The notes beneath the pieces were generated by a model. That model ran no database searches. It saw nothing but the letters and a program-made list of their open reading frames with translations, and was not told where the DNA came from. From positions 1 to 64,000 of the forward strand of contig CAKRIN010000014.1 of assembly GCA_934343805.1 (NCBI GenBank): a stretch of DNA of 64,000 nt, given 5' to 3'. The number at the start of each line of letters is the position of its first letter. Positions within the stretch are counted from its first letter, which is position 1. This stretch comes from an uncultured Lachnospira sp. Its GTDB lineage: Bacteria > Bacillota > Clostridia > Lachnospirales > Lachnospiraceae. Shown in pieces: positions 8,759 to 17,036 of this stretch. A program made the translations under genes and the position numbers.

Positions 8759-9691
8759 TTATGGTTTGCACACACTGCAGGGTTCATATCCCATATCAAT
8801 AAGTTCCTGCCTTTTTCCTTTATATTCCTGCCTGTTAGAAGATTTCATGTTCTTGGCACTGCTACATGATTCTTTATGAAACTTTTTAGTATTAGTATTT
8901 AATATATAAGTCTGTATATTTGCAGAATCTGATGCTTCTGAATCACTTTCTGATACAGAAGCATCAAGATGGCTGTTTCCATCAGAATAGTCTATTGATA
9001 TTCCTGGTTGTACATTGAAGCAAAATACATTAAACAATATTCCATCACCATTATCTTCAATAGATTTTGCTTCCATCTGCACACCATTTGCGACAAGATT
9101 ATCTCCTTCAAACACAGGAGTTACCCTGTACAACACATGATTATCAGTCTCTTTTATGTAATCGGCTACCATATTTTCAAATGGCAGCATTCCCTCAACA
9201 TTAAGATATCTTGTTCCTGTTATAAGATTCTTCTCATTAGCATTTTCTCCTGTAAGCTGATAACCTATAAGATGACATCTGTTATACAGATAGTTCCCAT
9301 CCACGTTATCATACTTTACAGTCTGCCATCCTGAGGGCTTAACCTCTCCGATAGTTCCACGCTTTTCTGTTGGCATCAGATCTCTTCCAATATTAGCGTA
9401 TGCTGTAGTACATCTTCTAAGTCCATCAAGTTCTCCATATGTTTCAAACGAATTTGTTGACATGTCCGACTCTGTAAAGTCCGGATTATTATCATTAATT
9501 ACAGTATAGGCTTTTCCCTGATATTTAAGTGATGTTATATCCGTGGTTTCCGTCTTATCTTCAGTTACCTGCTCTGAATTAATATTTTTCTGTTTTGAAG
9601 AACATCCACTGATAAATGTTCCATTCACAACTGCCAGCAATATTAATAAAAACCATGTCACACGTCTGAATTCTTTTATCATGCTCCTCAT
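8759..9691 (-). CDS. Secreted DNA/RNA non-specific endonuclease lipoprotein
   Basis: A 310-residue exported nuclease. The N-terminus has basic residues, a hydrophobic core and the lipobox ISGC near residue 30, so it is probably lipid-anchored outside the cell. The central domain resembles EndA/Endonuclea_NS_2: LMPTEKRGTIGEV, then YNRCHLIGYQL with the catalytic His (the DRGH motif reads NRCH here), and an asparagine-rich NEKNLITGTRYLN metal-binding segment. A C-terminal 50-residue Ada-like cysteine module (YILNTNTKKFHKESC...CSVCKP) follows a serine/aspartate-rich linker. The likely role is extracellular nucleic acid degradation. It lies 15 bases downstream of a small same-strand gene. Confidence 0.85.
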   Translation of the reverse strand: MRSMIKEFRRVTWFLLILLAVVNGTFISGCSSKQKNINSEQVTEDKTETTDITSLKYQGKAYTVINDNNPDFTESDMSTNSFETYGELDGLRRCTTAYANIGRDLMPTEKRGTIGEVKPSGWQTVKYDNVDGNYLYNRCHLIGYQLTGENANEKNLITGTRYLNVEGMLPFENMVADYIKETDNHVLYRVTPVFEGDNLVANGVQMEAKSIEDNGDGILFNVFCFNVQPGISIDYSDGNSHLDASVSESDSEASDSANIQTYILNTNTKKFHKESCSSAKNMKSSNRQEYKGKRQELIDMGYEPCSVCKP

Positions 9692-9706
9692 ACAACAAAC
9701 TCCTAA

Positions 9707-10111
9707 CTACTTTCTTACATATCTTTCTTCAGTAATCTTTTCATGTGAATTTCCCGGAAAATCGGTTGAACTCTCCATATTAAACTCTGATAAAAAATCT
9801 TTTGGGAATGTAACATCAGATGGATATTTCCTGTTCCACTTATAAAGAATAATCTCATCTACCATATCCTCATAAGATACTATCTCAGAATCCTCAACAA
9901 AACAGAAATCATCCTTTCCGGCAAATCCAAACTCCTGGTTAACCTCAAGATTATCATAATCGCCAAAAAGCTGCTTACTATAAAGAGACAGCCATAATTT
10001 CCTGCCATCAAGCATCTTAATAATATGCTCGTTCAGAACACTGTCCTTAGAAACACGTCTGTTATTAAACATAATTCCATAATCATCATCAACAATTGAT
10101 ATAACCTTCAT
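9707..10111 (-). CDS. Conserved small protein, cotranscribed with the nuclease
   Basis: A 134-residue acidic protein with no signal peptide or membrane segment. It opens MKVISIVDDDYGIMFNNRR. Related Lachnospiraceae proteins are often labelled ribonuclease Z, but no metallo-beta-lactamase HxHxDH motif is present, so that label is not supported. It has a good AGGAGG site before ATG 10111 and is followed 15 bases later by the nuclease lipoprotein gene. A functional link, for example cytoplasmic inhibition or regulation of the nuclease, is plausible but unproven. Confidence 0.6.
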   Translation of the reverse strand: MKVISIVDDDYGIMFNNRRVSKDSVLNEHIIKMLDGRKLWLSLYSKQLFGDYDNLEVNQEFGFAGKDDFCFVEDSEIVSYEDMVDEIILYKWNRKYPSDVTFPKDFLSEFNMESSTDFPGNSHEKITEERYVRK

Positions 10112-10141
10112 AATATCCTCCTTTTTTGTGTCCGGTAGGGG

Positions 10142-10370
10142 GGCTTGTGCGGATAGGGAATCTGCGTGGAGGTGGGCGTGTCGTTAAGAGTCTGCATGGA
10201 TTTTGTCCATGTTATCGACACCGTCCGCAACCGGCGCCCACTCGCCCTCCATGGCTCGGTGAGCGCCTTTTTCGCACATCGTGTGCGAAAATTGCTGCAT
10301 ATCTCACAAAATCCCAGCAGTCTCTAAACTCCACTTACACCTCCACGCAGATTCCTCATCCGCACAAGCC
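10142..10370. repeat. GC-rich imperfect palindrome 1
   Basis: The left arm (about 10142-10207, beginning GGCTTGTGCGGAT) and right arm (about 10306-10370, ending ATCCGCACAAGCC) are inverted copies over roughly 65 bases with scattered mismatches. The interior contains a perfect hairpin, TTTCGCACA TCG TGTGCGAAA (about 10270-10290). GC content is clearly above that of the surrounding DNA. Reading frames through it are shadows. The 71 bases from 10371 to 10441 link it to palindrome 2 and are also GC-rich and non-coding. Confidence 0.8.
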
Positions 10371-10441
10371 ACACCACACCACCACCAAAAACTCCCGTCA
10401 CACAGCGAGGGAGCAACGCGACCAACGCGGAAAGGTAAAAA

Positions 10442-10637
10442 CTCCCCGGGGTGATGGGCTGGGTGAAGTTGTATGGTTTAATTGAAAACCGTGTGAAGAC
10501 GCCGGTACTTAGTGCGTGGGGAGAGCCGCCGAAAGGCGGCGAATCCTCACAAACTTAGTACCCGCTGCGTCTTCGCCCGAGCGGGAGCGCGTTTTCAATT
10601 AAACCATACAACCTCACCCAGCCCCCTCTCCGGGGAG
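10442..10637. repeat. GC-rich imperfect palindrome 2
   Basis: The arms run from CTCCCCGG at 10442 and to CCGGGGAG at 10637 and match over about 47 bases, including GTATGGTTTAATTGAAAAC and its inverse. Nested inside is a second stem (GAAGACG...CGTCTTC) and a central GCCGCC GAAA GGCGGC hairpin (10525-10540) with a GNRA-type tetraloop. The element starts 16 bases after the relQ stop. It could be a very large terminator, a structured RNA or a non-autonomous palindromic insertion. Confidence 0.8.
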
Positions 10638-10652
10638 CCAATATACTTTTAC

Positions 10653-11450
10653 TTACTTCTTAAAGGGAAACCTCCCCGATTCCAGTCTCTTCTTAAGCAT
10701 CACCCCACCTATTGTCTGTGGCTGCTTAGCCGGACTATTTTCAGCTTCTCTTTCCTCTGCTTCTGCAATTCTGCGGCGAATTTCTTCCATTTTGTTATCC
10801 ATTGCAGCAATCTGGTCTGCACAACTGGACAGTTCTGCGGCAAGCTGTTCTGCCTCAGAATCTGGAATATTCTTCTTATAACGTACCTTATGTTCCACAC
10901 TTGCCCAGAAATCCATGGCAATTGTACGGAGCTGAACCTCAACCTTCATCATTTTCTTTTCATTCTGAAGGAATATCGGTATCTCAATTATAAGGTGAAG
11001 ACTTCTGTAACCGCTTGGCTTAGGATTCTTAATATAATCCTTTCTCTCAACAAGCACTACATCGTCCTGCTTTAACAGGCAGTCAGCAAGCATATAGATA
11101 TCTTCCGGAAAAGAACATATTACCCTTACTCCTGCAATATCTCTTATACCCGCCTCAATGCCTTCCATTGTTATAGGAATATTTTTCTTCTTCGCCTTTT
11201 TAAATATGCCGTCCATAGACTTAATCCTGCTCTTGATACTTTCGATAGGATTTCTGTCATACTGTAATGAAAATTCCTCATTAAGCACCTTGAACTTAGT
11301 TTCAACCTCCATAATGGCACATCTGTAATAAGCCATCAGTGTGTTAAACGGCATAATATTTTCTTTTAATAACTCAAGCATTTCATCAGAAAGTAGATTC
11401 TCTTTAATGAATCTTTCCTGCTCCTGCTTAAGTATCTCTTCTAATAACAT
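10653..11450 (-). CDS. relQ: Small alarmone synthetase (GTP pyrophosphokinase), RelQ/YjbM type
   Basis: A 265-residue single-domain RelA/SpoT synthetase that makes (p)ppGpp from ATP and GTP/GDP. Key segments are SRIKSMDGIFKKA, the GIRDIAGVRVICSF core, NPKPSGYRSLHLII and KVEVQLRTIAMDFWASVEHK, in the normal order. There is no hydrolase, TGS or ACT domain, as expected for a small alarmone synthetase. The C-terminal tail (about 215-265) is charged, helical and slightly longer than usual. It lies upstream of two large palindromes and 27 bases downstream of thrH on the same strand. Confidence 0.93.
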   Translation of the reverse strand: MLLEEILKQEQERFIKENLLSDEMLELLKENIMPFNTLMAYYRCAIMEVETKFKVLNEEFSLQYDRNPIESIKSRIKSMDGIFKKAKKKNIPITMEGIEAGIRDIAGVRVICSFPEDIYMLADCLLKQDDVVLVERKDYIKNPKPSGYRSLHLIIEIPIFLQNEKKMMKVEVQLRTIAMDFWASVEHKVRYKKNIPDSEAEQLAAELSSCADQIAAMDNKMEEIRRRIAEAEEREAENSPAKQPQTIGGVMLKKRLESGRFPFKK

Positions 11451-11477
11451 AGTAACCCCTTTTACCTTCGATGTATC

Positions 11478-12077
11478 TTAAAGTGCCTTCTTAATAGCAG
11501 CTAAAAGCTCATCATATGTATCAAATGCCTCTAATTCTGGATTATCAGCTTTAATTTGCTCTGTACTCTTGAAGAGGAAACCAGCCTTGCTTGCCTTAAT
11601 CATTCCTAAGTCATTGTGGCTGTCTCCTGATGCAATAGTATCATAGCCAATAGACTGTAAAGCTTTAACTGTTGTAAGCTTTGACTGCTCACAACGCATC
11701 TTGAATCCTGTTATCTCACCATTATCAGCAACCTCAAGTGAATTACAGAAAATAGTTGGCCATCCCAGCTTCTTCATAAGTGGAGTAGCAAACTGTGTAA
11801 ATGTATCTGAAATAATAATAACCTGTGTTATGCTTCTTAATTCATCAAGAAACTCCTTAGCTCCAGGAATTGGATCTATCTTAGCAATAGTTTCCTGAAT
11901 CTCTTTAAGTCCAAGACCATGCTCCTTAAGGATTCCAAGTCTCCAGTTCATAAGTTTATCGTAATCTGGTTCGTCTCTTGTTGTTCTCTTAAGTTCTGGG
12001 ATTCCGCTTTCCTTAGCAAATGCAATCCATATCTCCGGTACAAGAACTCCCTCAAGGTCTAAACATACAATATTCAT
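11478..12077 (-). CDS. thrH: Phosphoserine phosphatase / homoserine phosphotransferase, ThrH type
   Basis: A 199-residue HAD-family enzyme. The nucleophile motif is CLDLEGVLVPE (aspartate nucleophile in DLEG); motif II is IIISDTFTQF, followed by the lysine in EQSKLTTVKAL and the acidic motif IASGDSHNDLGMI. The DLEG variant and overall length match ThrH, which dephosphorylates phosphoserine and can transfer phosphate to homoserine. I chose ATG 12077 because CGAGGAG lies eight bases upstream; an in-frame ATG at 12125 would add 16 residues absent from the family. The neighbouring aminotransferase also suggests amino-acid metabolism. Confidence 0.88.
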   Translation of the reverse strand: MNIVCLDLEGVLVPEIWIAFAKESGIPELKRTTRDEPDYDKLMNWRLGILKEHGLGLKEIQETIAKIDPIPGAKEFLDELRSITQVIIISDTFTQFATPLMKKLGWPTIFCNSLEVADNGEITGFKMRCEQSKLTTVKALQSIGYDTIASGDSHNDLGMIKASKAGFLFKSTEQIKADNPELEAFDTYDELLAAIKKAL

Positions 12078-12158
12078 ATCATTATCTCCTCGCATAATAT
12101 TATTATATACACTCATGTATCTCATATGTGTTTACACACTATATATTATTGTAACCCA

Positions 12159-13322
12159 CTACCTCTCAAAACTCAATATGCCATTTCTAAGTCTTTCAAG
12201 TCCATCCATTAAAGTCGTCTTAGGACATGCAACATTCAGCCTTAAGAAATGCTTTCCGTCCCCGCCAAATCCTTCTCCTGCTGACAAGAAAAGTCCGGTA
12301 TTCTTTCTTATATATGCTGCAAGCCTTGTTGAACTGTCTGTGATATTAGACACATCAAGCCAGCAAAGATAAGTTGCATGTGATTCCACCATTGACACTC
12401 CCTGAATGTTGTCCTTTATGAACTTCTCCGTAATCTGTTTATTCTCATAGATATATTCTCTTAACTGCTCAAGCCATTCCTCTCCCTTAGTAAATGCAGC
12501 TATAGCTGCATCCACTGCAAACACATTTGGCTCAGCAACCTCATCAGTATTGATTGCACGCCATACCTTGTGGCGGAGTTTCTCGTCCGGCACACATATT
12601 GCTGCTGTCTGTAAGCCTGCCATGTTAAATGTTTTCGTAGGTGCTATGCATGTTACAGATATCTTCTTACACACCTCAGAAACACTTGCAAATGGCACAT
12701 AATCCACGCCCGGATCTGTAAGCTCACAGTGAATCTCATCAGATATAACAACAACACCATACTTGTAAGCAAGCTCTCCGATATGTGCAAGTTCTTCCCT
12801 GCTCCATACATTTCCACCCGGATTCTGTGGGTTGCACAGAATAAGAAGTGTTGTCTGTGGATTCTTAAGCTTAACTTCAAGGTCAGCGAAATCTATCACA
12901 TACTTACCATTCTCATATGCAAGCTGGCTCTGTAATACATTTCTGCCGTTATTAAGAATACTGTTAAAGAAAATGTTGTATACTGGTGTCATGATTACAA
13001 CATTCTCTGCTGGTGTTGTGAGCTTTCTTACAGAGCTTGATATAGCAGGTATAACACCTGTTACAAACATAAGCCAGTCGTCTTCCATCCTGAAATTATG
13101 ACGTCTTTCCCACCAGCTTGTGTATGCATCATACCATTCCTTTGATATCTCAGTATAACCATACACACCGAGGTCTGCCTTTTCTTTAATGGCCTCTGTT
13201 ATCTCAGGTGCCGTCTTAAAATCCATATCAGCTACCCACATAGGAAGCTCATTCTCTGCCACATTCCATTTTAAAGAATCCGTATTACGACGGTTCACTA
13301 CTGTGTCAAAATCATATTTCAT
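12159..13322 (-). CDS. MalY/PatB-family PLP aminotransferase / C-S lyase
   Basis: A 387-residue fold-type I pyridoxal phosphate enzyme. It starts KYDFDTVVNRRNTDSLKW, as MalY/PatB proteins do, with LPMWVADMDF, NPQNPGGNVWS, the SDEIHCEL PLP aspartate region and the lysine in APTKTFNMAGLQ. PatB/MalY enzymes mainly act as cystathionine beta-lyases or cysteine desulfhydrases, so a role in sulfur amino acids is likely, but substrate cannot be read from sequence. An alternative ATG at 13352 adds ten residues and also has an AAGGA site, so the start is uncertain. Confidence 0.88.
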   Translation of the reverse strand: MKYDFDTVVNRRNTDSLKWNVAENELPMWVADMDFKTAPEITEAIKEKADLGVYGYTEISKEWYDAYTSWWERRHNFRMEDDWLMFVTGVIPAISSSVRKLTTPAENVVIMTPVYNIFFNSILNNGRNVLQSQLAYENGKYVIDFADLEVKLKNPQTTLLILCNPQNPGGNVWSREELAHIGELAYKYGVVVISDEIHCELTDPGVDYVPFASVSEVCKKISVTCIAPTKTFNMAGLQTAAICVPDEKLRHKVWRAINTDEVAEPNVFAVDAAIAAFTKGEEWLEQLREYIYENKQITEKFIKDNIQGVSMVESHATYLCWLDVSNITDSSTRLAAYIRKNTGLFLSAGEGFGGDGKHFLRLNVACPKTTLMDGLERLRNGILSFER

Positions 13323-13370
13323 TATCAGATTTCCCTTCTTATCGTCTTTCATGACTTCCTTGTTCGACTT

Positions 13371-14216
13371 CTAGTTCCTACATACTATCCTTGTAAGCGA
13401 AGGATCAACCCTATCCTTCTCAATTATAAGCTTATCTATACTGTCTGCTGTTATAGTTCCGGATGTTGGATTTAACACACTGTCAACCCTGCTTGTAATA
13501 TCAGCATCTACTGTTGAATACTCGAAAGCAAGTGTTGTATTAATAAGCTTGCAGTTTTTCATAACAAGATTATCAATGTAACATAAGCCCTGAAGGCTCT
13601 CTATTGTACAGTTAATAAACGTAAGATTCTTTGAATTCCAGCCAAGGTACTCACCAGAAATGTATGAATCATACACTGTTACATTTTCAGCATTCCAGAA
13701 AGCATCCTTGCTCATAAGTCTTGAATTTCTTATCTCAAGATTCCTGCTTCCATCAAATGGGTAATTGCCGACAAGCTTAAGACCATCAATCTTCATATTG
13801 TTGCTGTTCATTGCAAAATAATTACCCTTTGCCACTACATTTGTCATAGTAACATTATCACAGCTCCAGAGTGTTTCCTCTGCATTGACGAATTCCACAT
13901 TTTTAAGACCTAATCTGTTACATCTTCTGAAATTCTTAGGTGCCTCAATAATAGTATCCTCAACATTTATATCGTTAGTGTACCATACGCCTGCTCTTCC
14001 CATCTCAAAGAAATAACAGTCCTTTACATTGACATTGTTGCAATACCAGAGTGGATATTTCCACTTAAAGCTGCTGTTTACAAGCTCTATATTACTGCTC
14101 TCCTTTAATGGAGACTCACCATCATCAAATATAGAATCTTCTATGCGAAGGTCTTTGCTTGCAAAAAGAGCACGTTCTCCTGTAAGAAGCTGCTGCTTAA
14201 CTAATTTCTTTTCCAT
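13371..14216 (-). CDS. DUF3737 family protein (right-handed beta-helix)
   Basis: A 281-residue protein built of short repeats in which Asn/Ser-rich turns alternate with hydrophobic strands (NVNVKDCYFFE, NLEIRNSRLMS, NLTFINCTIES, NLVMKNCKLIN). This is the pattern of a right-handed beta-helix and of the DUF3737 family. No signal peptide is seen, so it is probably cytoplasmic. The molecular function is unknown. ATG 14216 is preferred: TGGAG precedes it, whereas ATG 14243 lies right after the suf terminator hairpin with no binding site. Confidence 0.85.
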   Translation of the reverse strand: MEKKLVKQQLLTGERALFASKDLRIEDSIFDDGESPLKESSNIELVNSSFKWKYPLWYCNNVNVKDCYFFEMGRAGVWYTNDINVEDTIIEAPKNFRRCNRLGLKNVEFVNAEETLWSCDNVTMTNVVAKGNYFAMNSNNMKIDGLKLVGNYPFDGSRNLEIRNSRLMSKDAFWNAENVTVYDSYISGEYLGWNSKNLTFINCTIESLQGLCYIDNLVMKNCKLINTTLAFEYSTVDADITSRVDSVLNPTSGTITADSIDKLIIEKDRVDPSLTRIVCRN

Positions 14217-14244
14217 ATTTACTCCATTCTTATCTACAAACATT

Positions 14245-14277
14245 AAAACCCAATCACCAGATTACTGTGATTGGGTT
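14245..14277 (-). terminator. Terminator-like hairpin after the suf operon
   Basis: AACCCAATCAC (14247-14257) and GTGATTGGGTT (14267-14277) form a perfect 11-bp stem with a 9-base loop just after the sufU stop. On the minus strand it is followed by only four T, so termination may be partial and allow read-through into the DUF3737 gene. Confidence 0.65.
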
Positions 14278-14282
14278 ACATT

Positions 14283-14723
14283 CTAAACATTCTTAAGGTT
14301 CTCTACCATCTCTTCCATTGTGTGCCAGCCAAGTACTGCACATTTAACTCTTGCTGGCATATGAGAGATATCTCTTAATGCTCCGGCTTCATCAAGCTCA
14401 TCAATCTCTTCCTCAGTTGCCTCATCCTTAATCATCTTAAGGAAAAGTTCTGAAAGATGTACGGCCTCATCAATAGGCTTTCCAATGATAAGCTCAAGCA
14501 TTATATCTGCTGATGCCTGCGATATTGCACAGCCATCTCCTGTAAATGCCCCATCAACAATAGTTTTCTTAGCATCATCAAACTTAAGCTTTAAGATAAT
14601 GTCATCTCCACAGCTTGGATTAACACCCTCAAGCTCTAAGTCTGCATTGTCTATATCATGCTTATGATATGGATGCATGTTGTGGTCCGTAAGAACCTCA
14701 TTATAAAAAGTTTTAGTCTCCAT
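14283..14723 (-). CDS. sufU: Fe-S cluster assembly scaffold / sulfur-transfer protein SufU
   Basis: A 146-residue IscU-fold protein that accepts persulfide sulfur from SufS in Gram-positive SUF systems. The zinc/sulfur ligands are present in NPSCGDDI (Cys38), GDGCAISQAS (Cys65) and RVKCAVLGWHTM (Cys127), with the SufU-type insertion between them. The start codon overlaps the end of sufS by 11 bases, indicating translational coupling. It is the last gene of sufCBDSU. Confidence 0.95.
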   Translation of the reverse strand: METKTFYNEVLTDHNMHPYHKHDIDNADLELEGVNPSCGDDIILKLKFDDAKKTIVDGAFTGDGCAISQASADIMLELIIGKPIDEAVHLSELFLKMIKDEATEEEIDELDEAGALRDISHMPARVKCAVLGWHTMEEMVENLKNV

Positions 14724-15942
14724 ATCCCATAAGCCCCCTGATCTTAGATAGTTCTTCTACAAAATGCTGTACTTCTTCTTCTGTGTTATAGAAAGCAAAG
14801 CTTGCTCTCGTTGTTGAATTAACCTTAAGGAAATCCATTAATGGCTGCGCGCAGTGATGTCCTGCTCTTACTGCAATATGCTGTGAATCAAGTATAGAAG
14901 CAACATCATGTGGGTGTACTCCGTCAATTGTAAATGTGACTATACCCTCATGGTCTTCTGCCTTCGGAGATCCTATTAAGTTGACTCCCTTCATGTCATT
15001 AATTGCGTCTACAGCAATCTTAGTAAGCTTTCGCTCCTGTGCCATAATCGTGTCAAATCCAACTTTGTTAATATAATCAATTGCCGCATGAAGTCCGACT
15101 GCACCGCCTGTATTAACAGTTCCTGCCTCGAACTTATGTGGAACTTCTGCATATTTAACTCTGTCCCAGTGAACAATCTCAATCATCTCACCACCGCTTA
15201 AGAATGGTGGCATCTTGTCAAGGAGCTCTTTCTTTCCATATAATGCTCCGATTCCCATAGGTGCTAACATCTTATGTCCAGAAAACACAAGAAAATCAAC
15301 ATCCATGTCAGTTACATTAACCGGCATATGAGGAACACTCTGTGCTCCGTCAGCCACAATAACTGCTCCGTGTGCATGTGCAACCTCTGCAATATGCTTT
15401 ATATCATTGACTCTTCCTAATACATTAGAAACCTGGGTAACTGCTACAAGCTTAGTCTTATCTGTGATAACCTCTAAAGACTTATCTGTAATCTCTCCAT
15501 TCTCATCAGGTGTAAGCTGCTTTAATACCGCTCCACATTTTTCTGCAACCTGCTTCCATGGAAGAAAATTGCTGTGGTGTTCCATAACACTAACAACAAT
15601 CTCATCACCTTCTTTAATGAAATTCATTCCATAACTGTATGCAATTAAGTTAAGACTCTCTGTAGCATTTCTTGTAAATACTATCTGGCTTGCATCTTTC
15701 GCACCGATAAACTGTGCTACTGCCTTTCTTGCATTCTCATAGCTTTCTGTAGCAATCTCACTTAATTCGTATACACCTCTGAACGGATTTGCATTCATCT
15801 CCTGATAATACTTATTAACTGCATCAAGAACAGCCTGTGGCTTCTGTGTAGTTGCTGCATTATCAAGATATGCAATATTGCTTCCCGAAATAAGTGGGAA
15901 ATCTTTTCTTATAGACTCAATCGTCTTACTTAACTCACTCAT
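14713..15942 (-). CDS. sufS: Cysteine desulfurase SufS
   Basis: A 409-residue group II PLP cysteine desulfurase that supplies sulfur for Fe-S clusters. Visible motifs include YLDNAATTQKP, FTRNATESLNL, VMEHHSNFLPW, the PLP lysine in FLVFSGHKMLAPMGIGALYG and the catalytic cysteine loop RAGHHCAQP. It begins in the same base that ends sufD (15942) and overlaps sufU by 11 bases. Length and residues are typical. Confidence 0.97.
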   Translation of the reverse strand: MSELSKTIESIRKDFPLISGSNIAYLDNAATTQKPQAVLDAVNKYYQEMNANPFRGVYELSEIATESYENARKAVAQFIGAKDASQIVFTRNATESLNLIAYSYGMNFIKEGDEIVVSVMEHHSNFLPWKQVAEKCGAVLKQLTPDENGEITDKSLEVITDKTKLVAVTQVSNVLGRVNDIKHIAEVAHAHGAVIVADGAQSVPHMPVNVTDMDVDFLVFSGHKMLAPMGIGALYGKKELLDKMPPFLSGGEMIEIVHWDRVKYAEVPHKFEAGTVNTGGAVGLHAAIDYINKVGFDTIMAQERKLTKIAVDAINDMKGVNLIGSPKAEDHEGIVTFTIDGVHPHDVASILDSQHIAVRAGHHCAQPLMDFLKVNSTTRASFAFYNTEEEVQHFVEELSKIRGLMGYGD

Positions 15943-17012
15943 TAATAAACCTCTTTAATGTAGTCATGTATCTCGTTCCTGATACCATCATCAGGGATTT
16001 TGCCGCATACAGCTAAAAGCTTAGCTGCAGCCAGCATATTGTAACATTCTTGTGCCGGTATTCCTCTTGATTCAAGATAGAATAAAAGTTCCTCATCAGG
16101 CTTTCCTATAGTTGCACCGTGATTACCGACAACATCTTCTTCTGCACAAAGAATTATAGGAATAGTCTGGTTAACACATTTTTCATCAATAAGAAGAACT
16201 TCTTCCTTCTCATTACCTACAGAACCTGCTGAACCCTTAACGAAATCAATAGTTCCTCTGAACAGCTTAAATGCTGTATCTCTCAATGCACCTGCTGCAT
16301 TAATTGCACATTCCGTCTTCTTTCCGGTATGTCTTACACAGTAGTTCATATCAAGTCTTTCTTTACCTGCTGCAACATATCCAATCTCTGCAGACATAGA
16401 GCTTCCATTACCTGCAAGCTTAATCTCACAGCCTTCGTATCTGTTCTTACCGCTTAAGTAAAGCTGCACAAGCTCAATTCTTGCACCATCTTCGCAGTAA
16501 CCGCCGATATCATTAATAAATGTTGTCTCACTGCCTACTCTCTGAATCTGGATAAGACGGATAACCGAATCCTTAGCAGCATATAATCTTGTCTGTACTG
16601 CTGCAAAGCCTTCTCCATCTTTGTCTCCGTTAAAATCCATGTAAACATCAATGCTGGCATTCTCTCTAGTCTCAATACCAACAACATTAATGTCTGCATT
16701 GTTCTTGCCATAATTGAAATCAAGTCTTACAAAACCATCATTCTTCTTATCTGTTATATAATATACAGGTTCAGTCTGTGATTTCTTAGCTGCCTCTGTA
16801 ATCTCCTGACCACATCCACCAATGATATTTTCAAGCTCACCATTATTAAGCTTTCCATCATCAATAAGACTAACATCATTAACAGAAGCATTTAACTCAC
16901 CTGTACGATTAATCACAACCTCTCCAACCTTGCTCTGGTTCATATGAAGATGATTCCATGTCTTGGCTGGGATACGGTTTATTATCATGTCCTTTTCTTC
17001 GATACCTATCAT
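15942..17012 (-). CDS. sufD: Fe-S cluster assembly protein SufD
   Basis: A 356-residue beta-helix subunit of the SufBCD scaffold. Its C-terminal half shows the SufB/SufD core: RLDMNYCVRHTGKKTECAINAAGAL, KLFRGTIDFVKGSAGSVGNEKEEVLL, then CAEEDVVGNHGATIGKPDEELLFYLESRGI. The conserved functional histidine is in GNHGA. The N-terminal region is divergent, as usual. It lies 24 bases after sufB. Confidence 0.94.
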   Translation of the reverse strand: MIGIEEKDMIINRIPAKTWNHLHMNQSKVGEVVINRTGELNASVNDVSLIDDGKLNNGELENIIGGCGQEITEAAKKSQTEPVYYITDKKNDGFVRLDFNYGKNNADINVVGIETRENASIDVYMDFNGDKDGEGFAAVQTRLYAAKDSVIRLIQIQRVGSETTFINDIGGYCEDGARIELVQLYLSGKNRYEGCEIKLAGNGSSMSAEIGYVAAGKERLDMNYCVRHTGKKTECAINAAGALRDTAFKLFRGTIDFVKGSAGSVGNEKEEVLLIDEKCVNQTIPIILCAEEDVVGNHGATIGKPDEELLFYLESRGIPAQECYNMLAAAKLLAVCGKIPDDGIRNEIHDYIKEVY

Positions 17013-17036
17013 ATCATATTCCTCACTCTGATTAAC

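Noticed and set aside
9707..10111. Ribonuclease Z
   Set aside because: Far too short and without the HxHxDH metal motif; the label circulates only by annotation transfer.
10126..10485. Open frames inside the GC-rich palindromes, including one continuing to 11075
   Set aside because: They follow the inverted repeats and the antisense of relQ; no binding site and no protein-like pattern.
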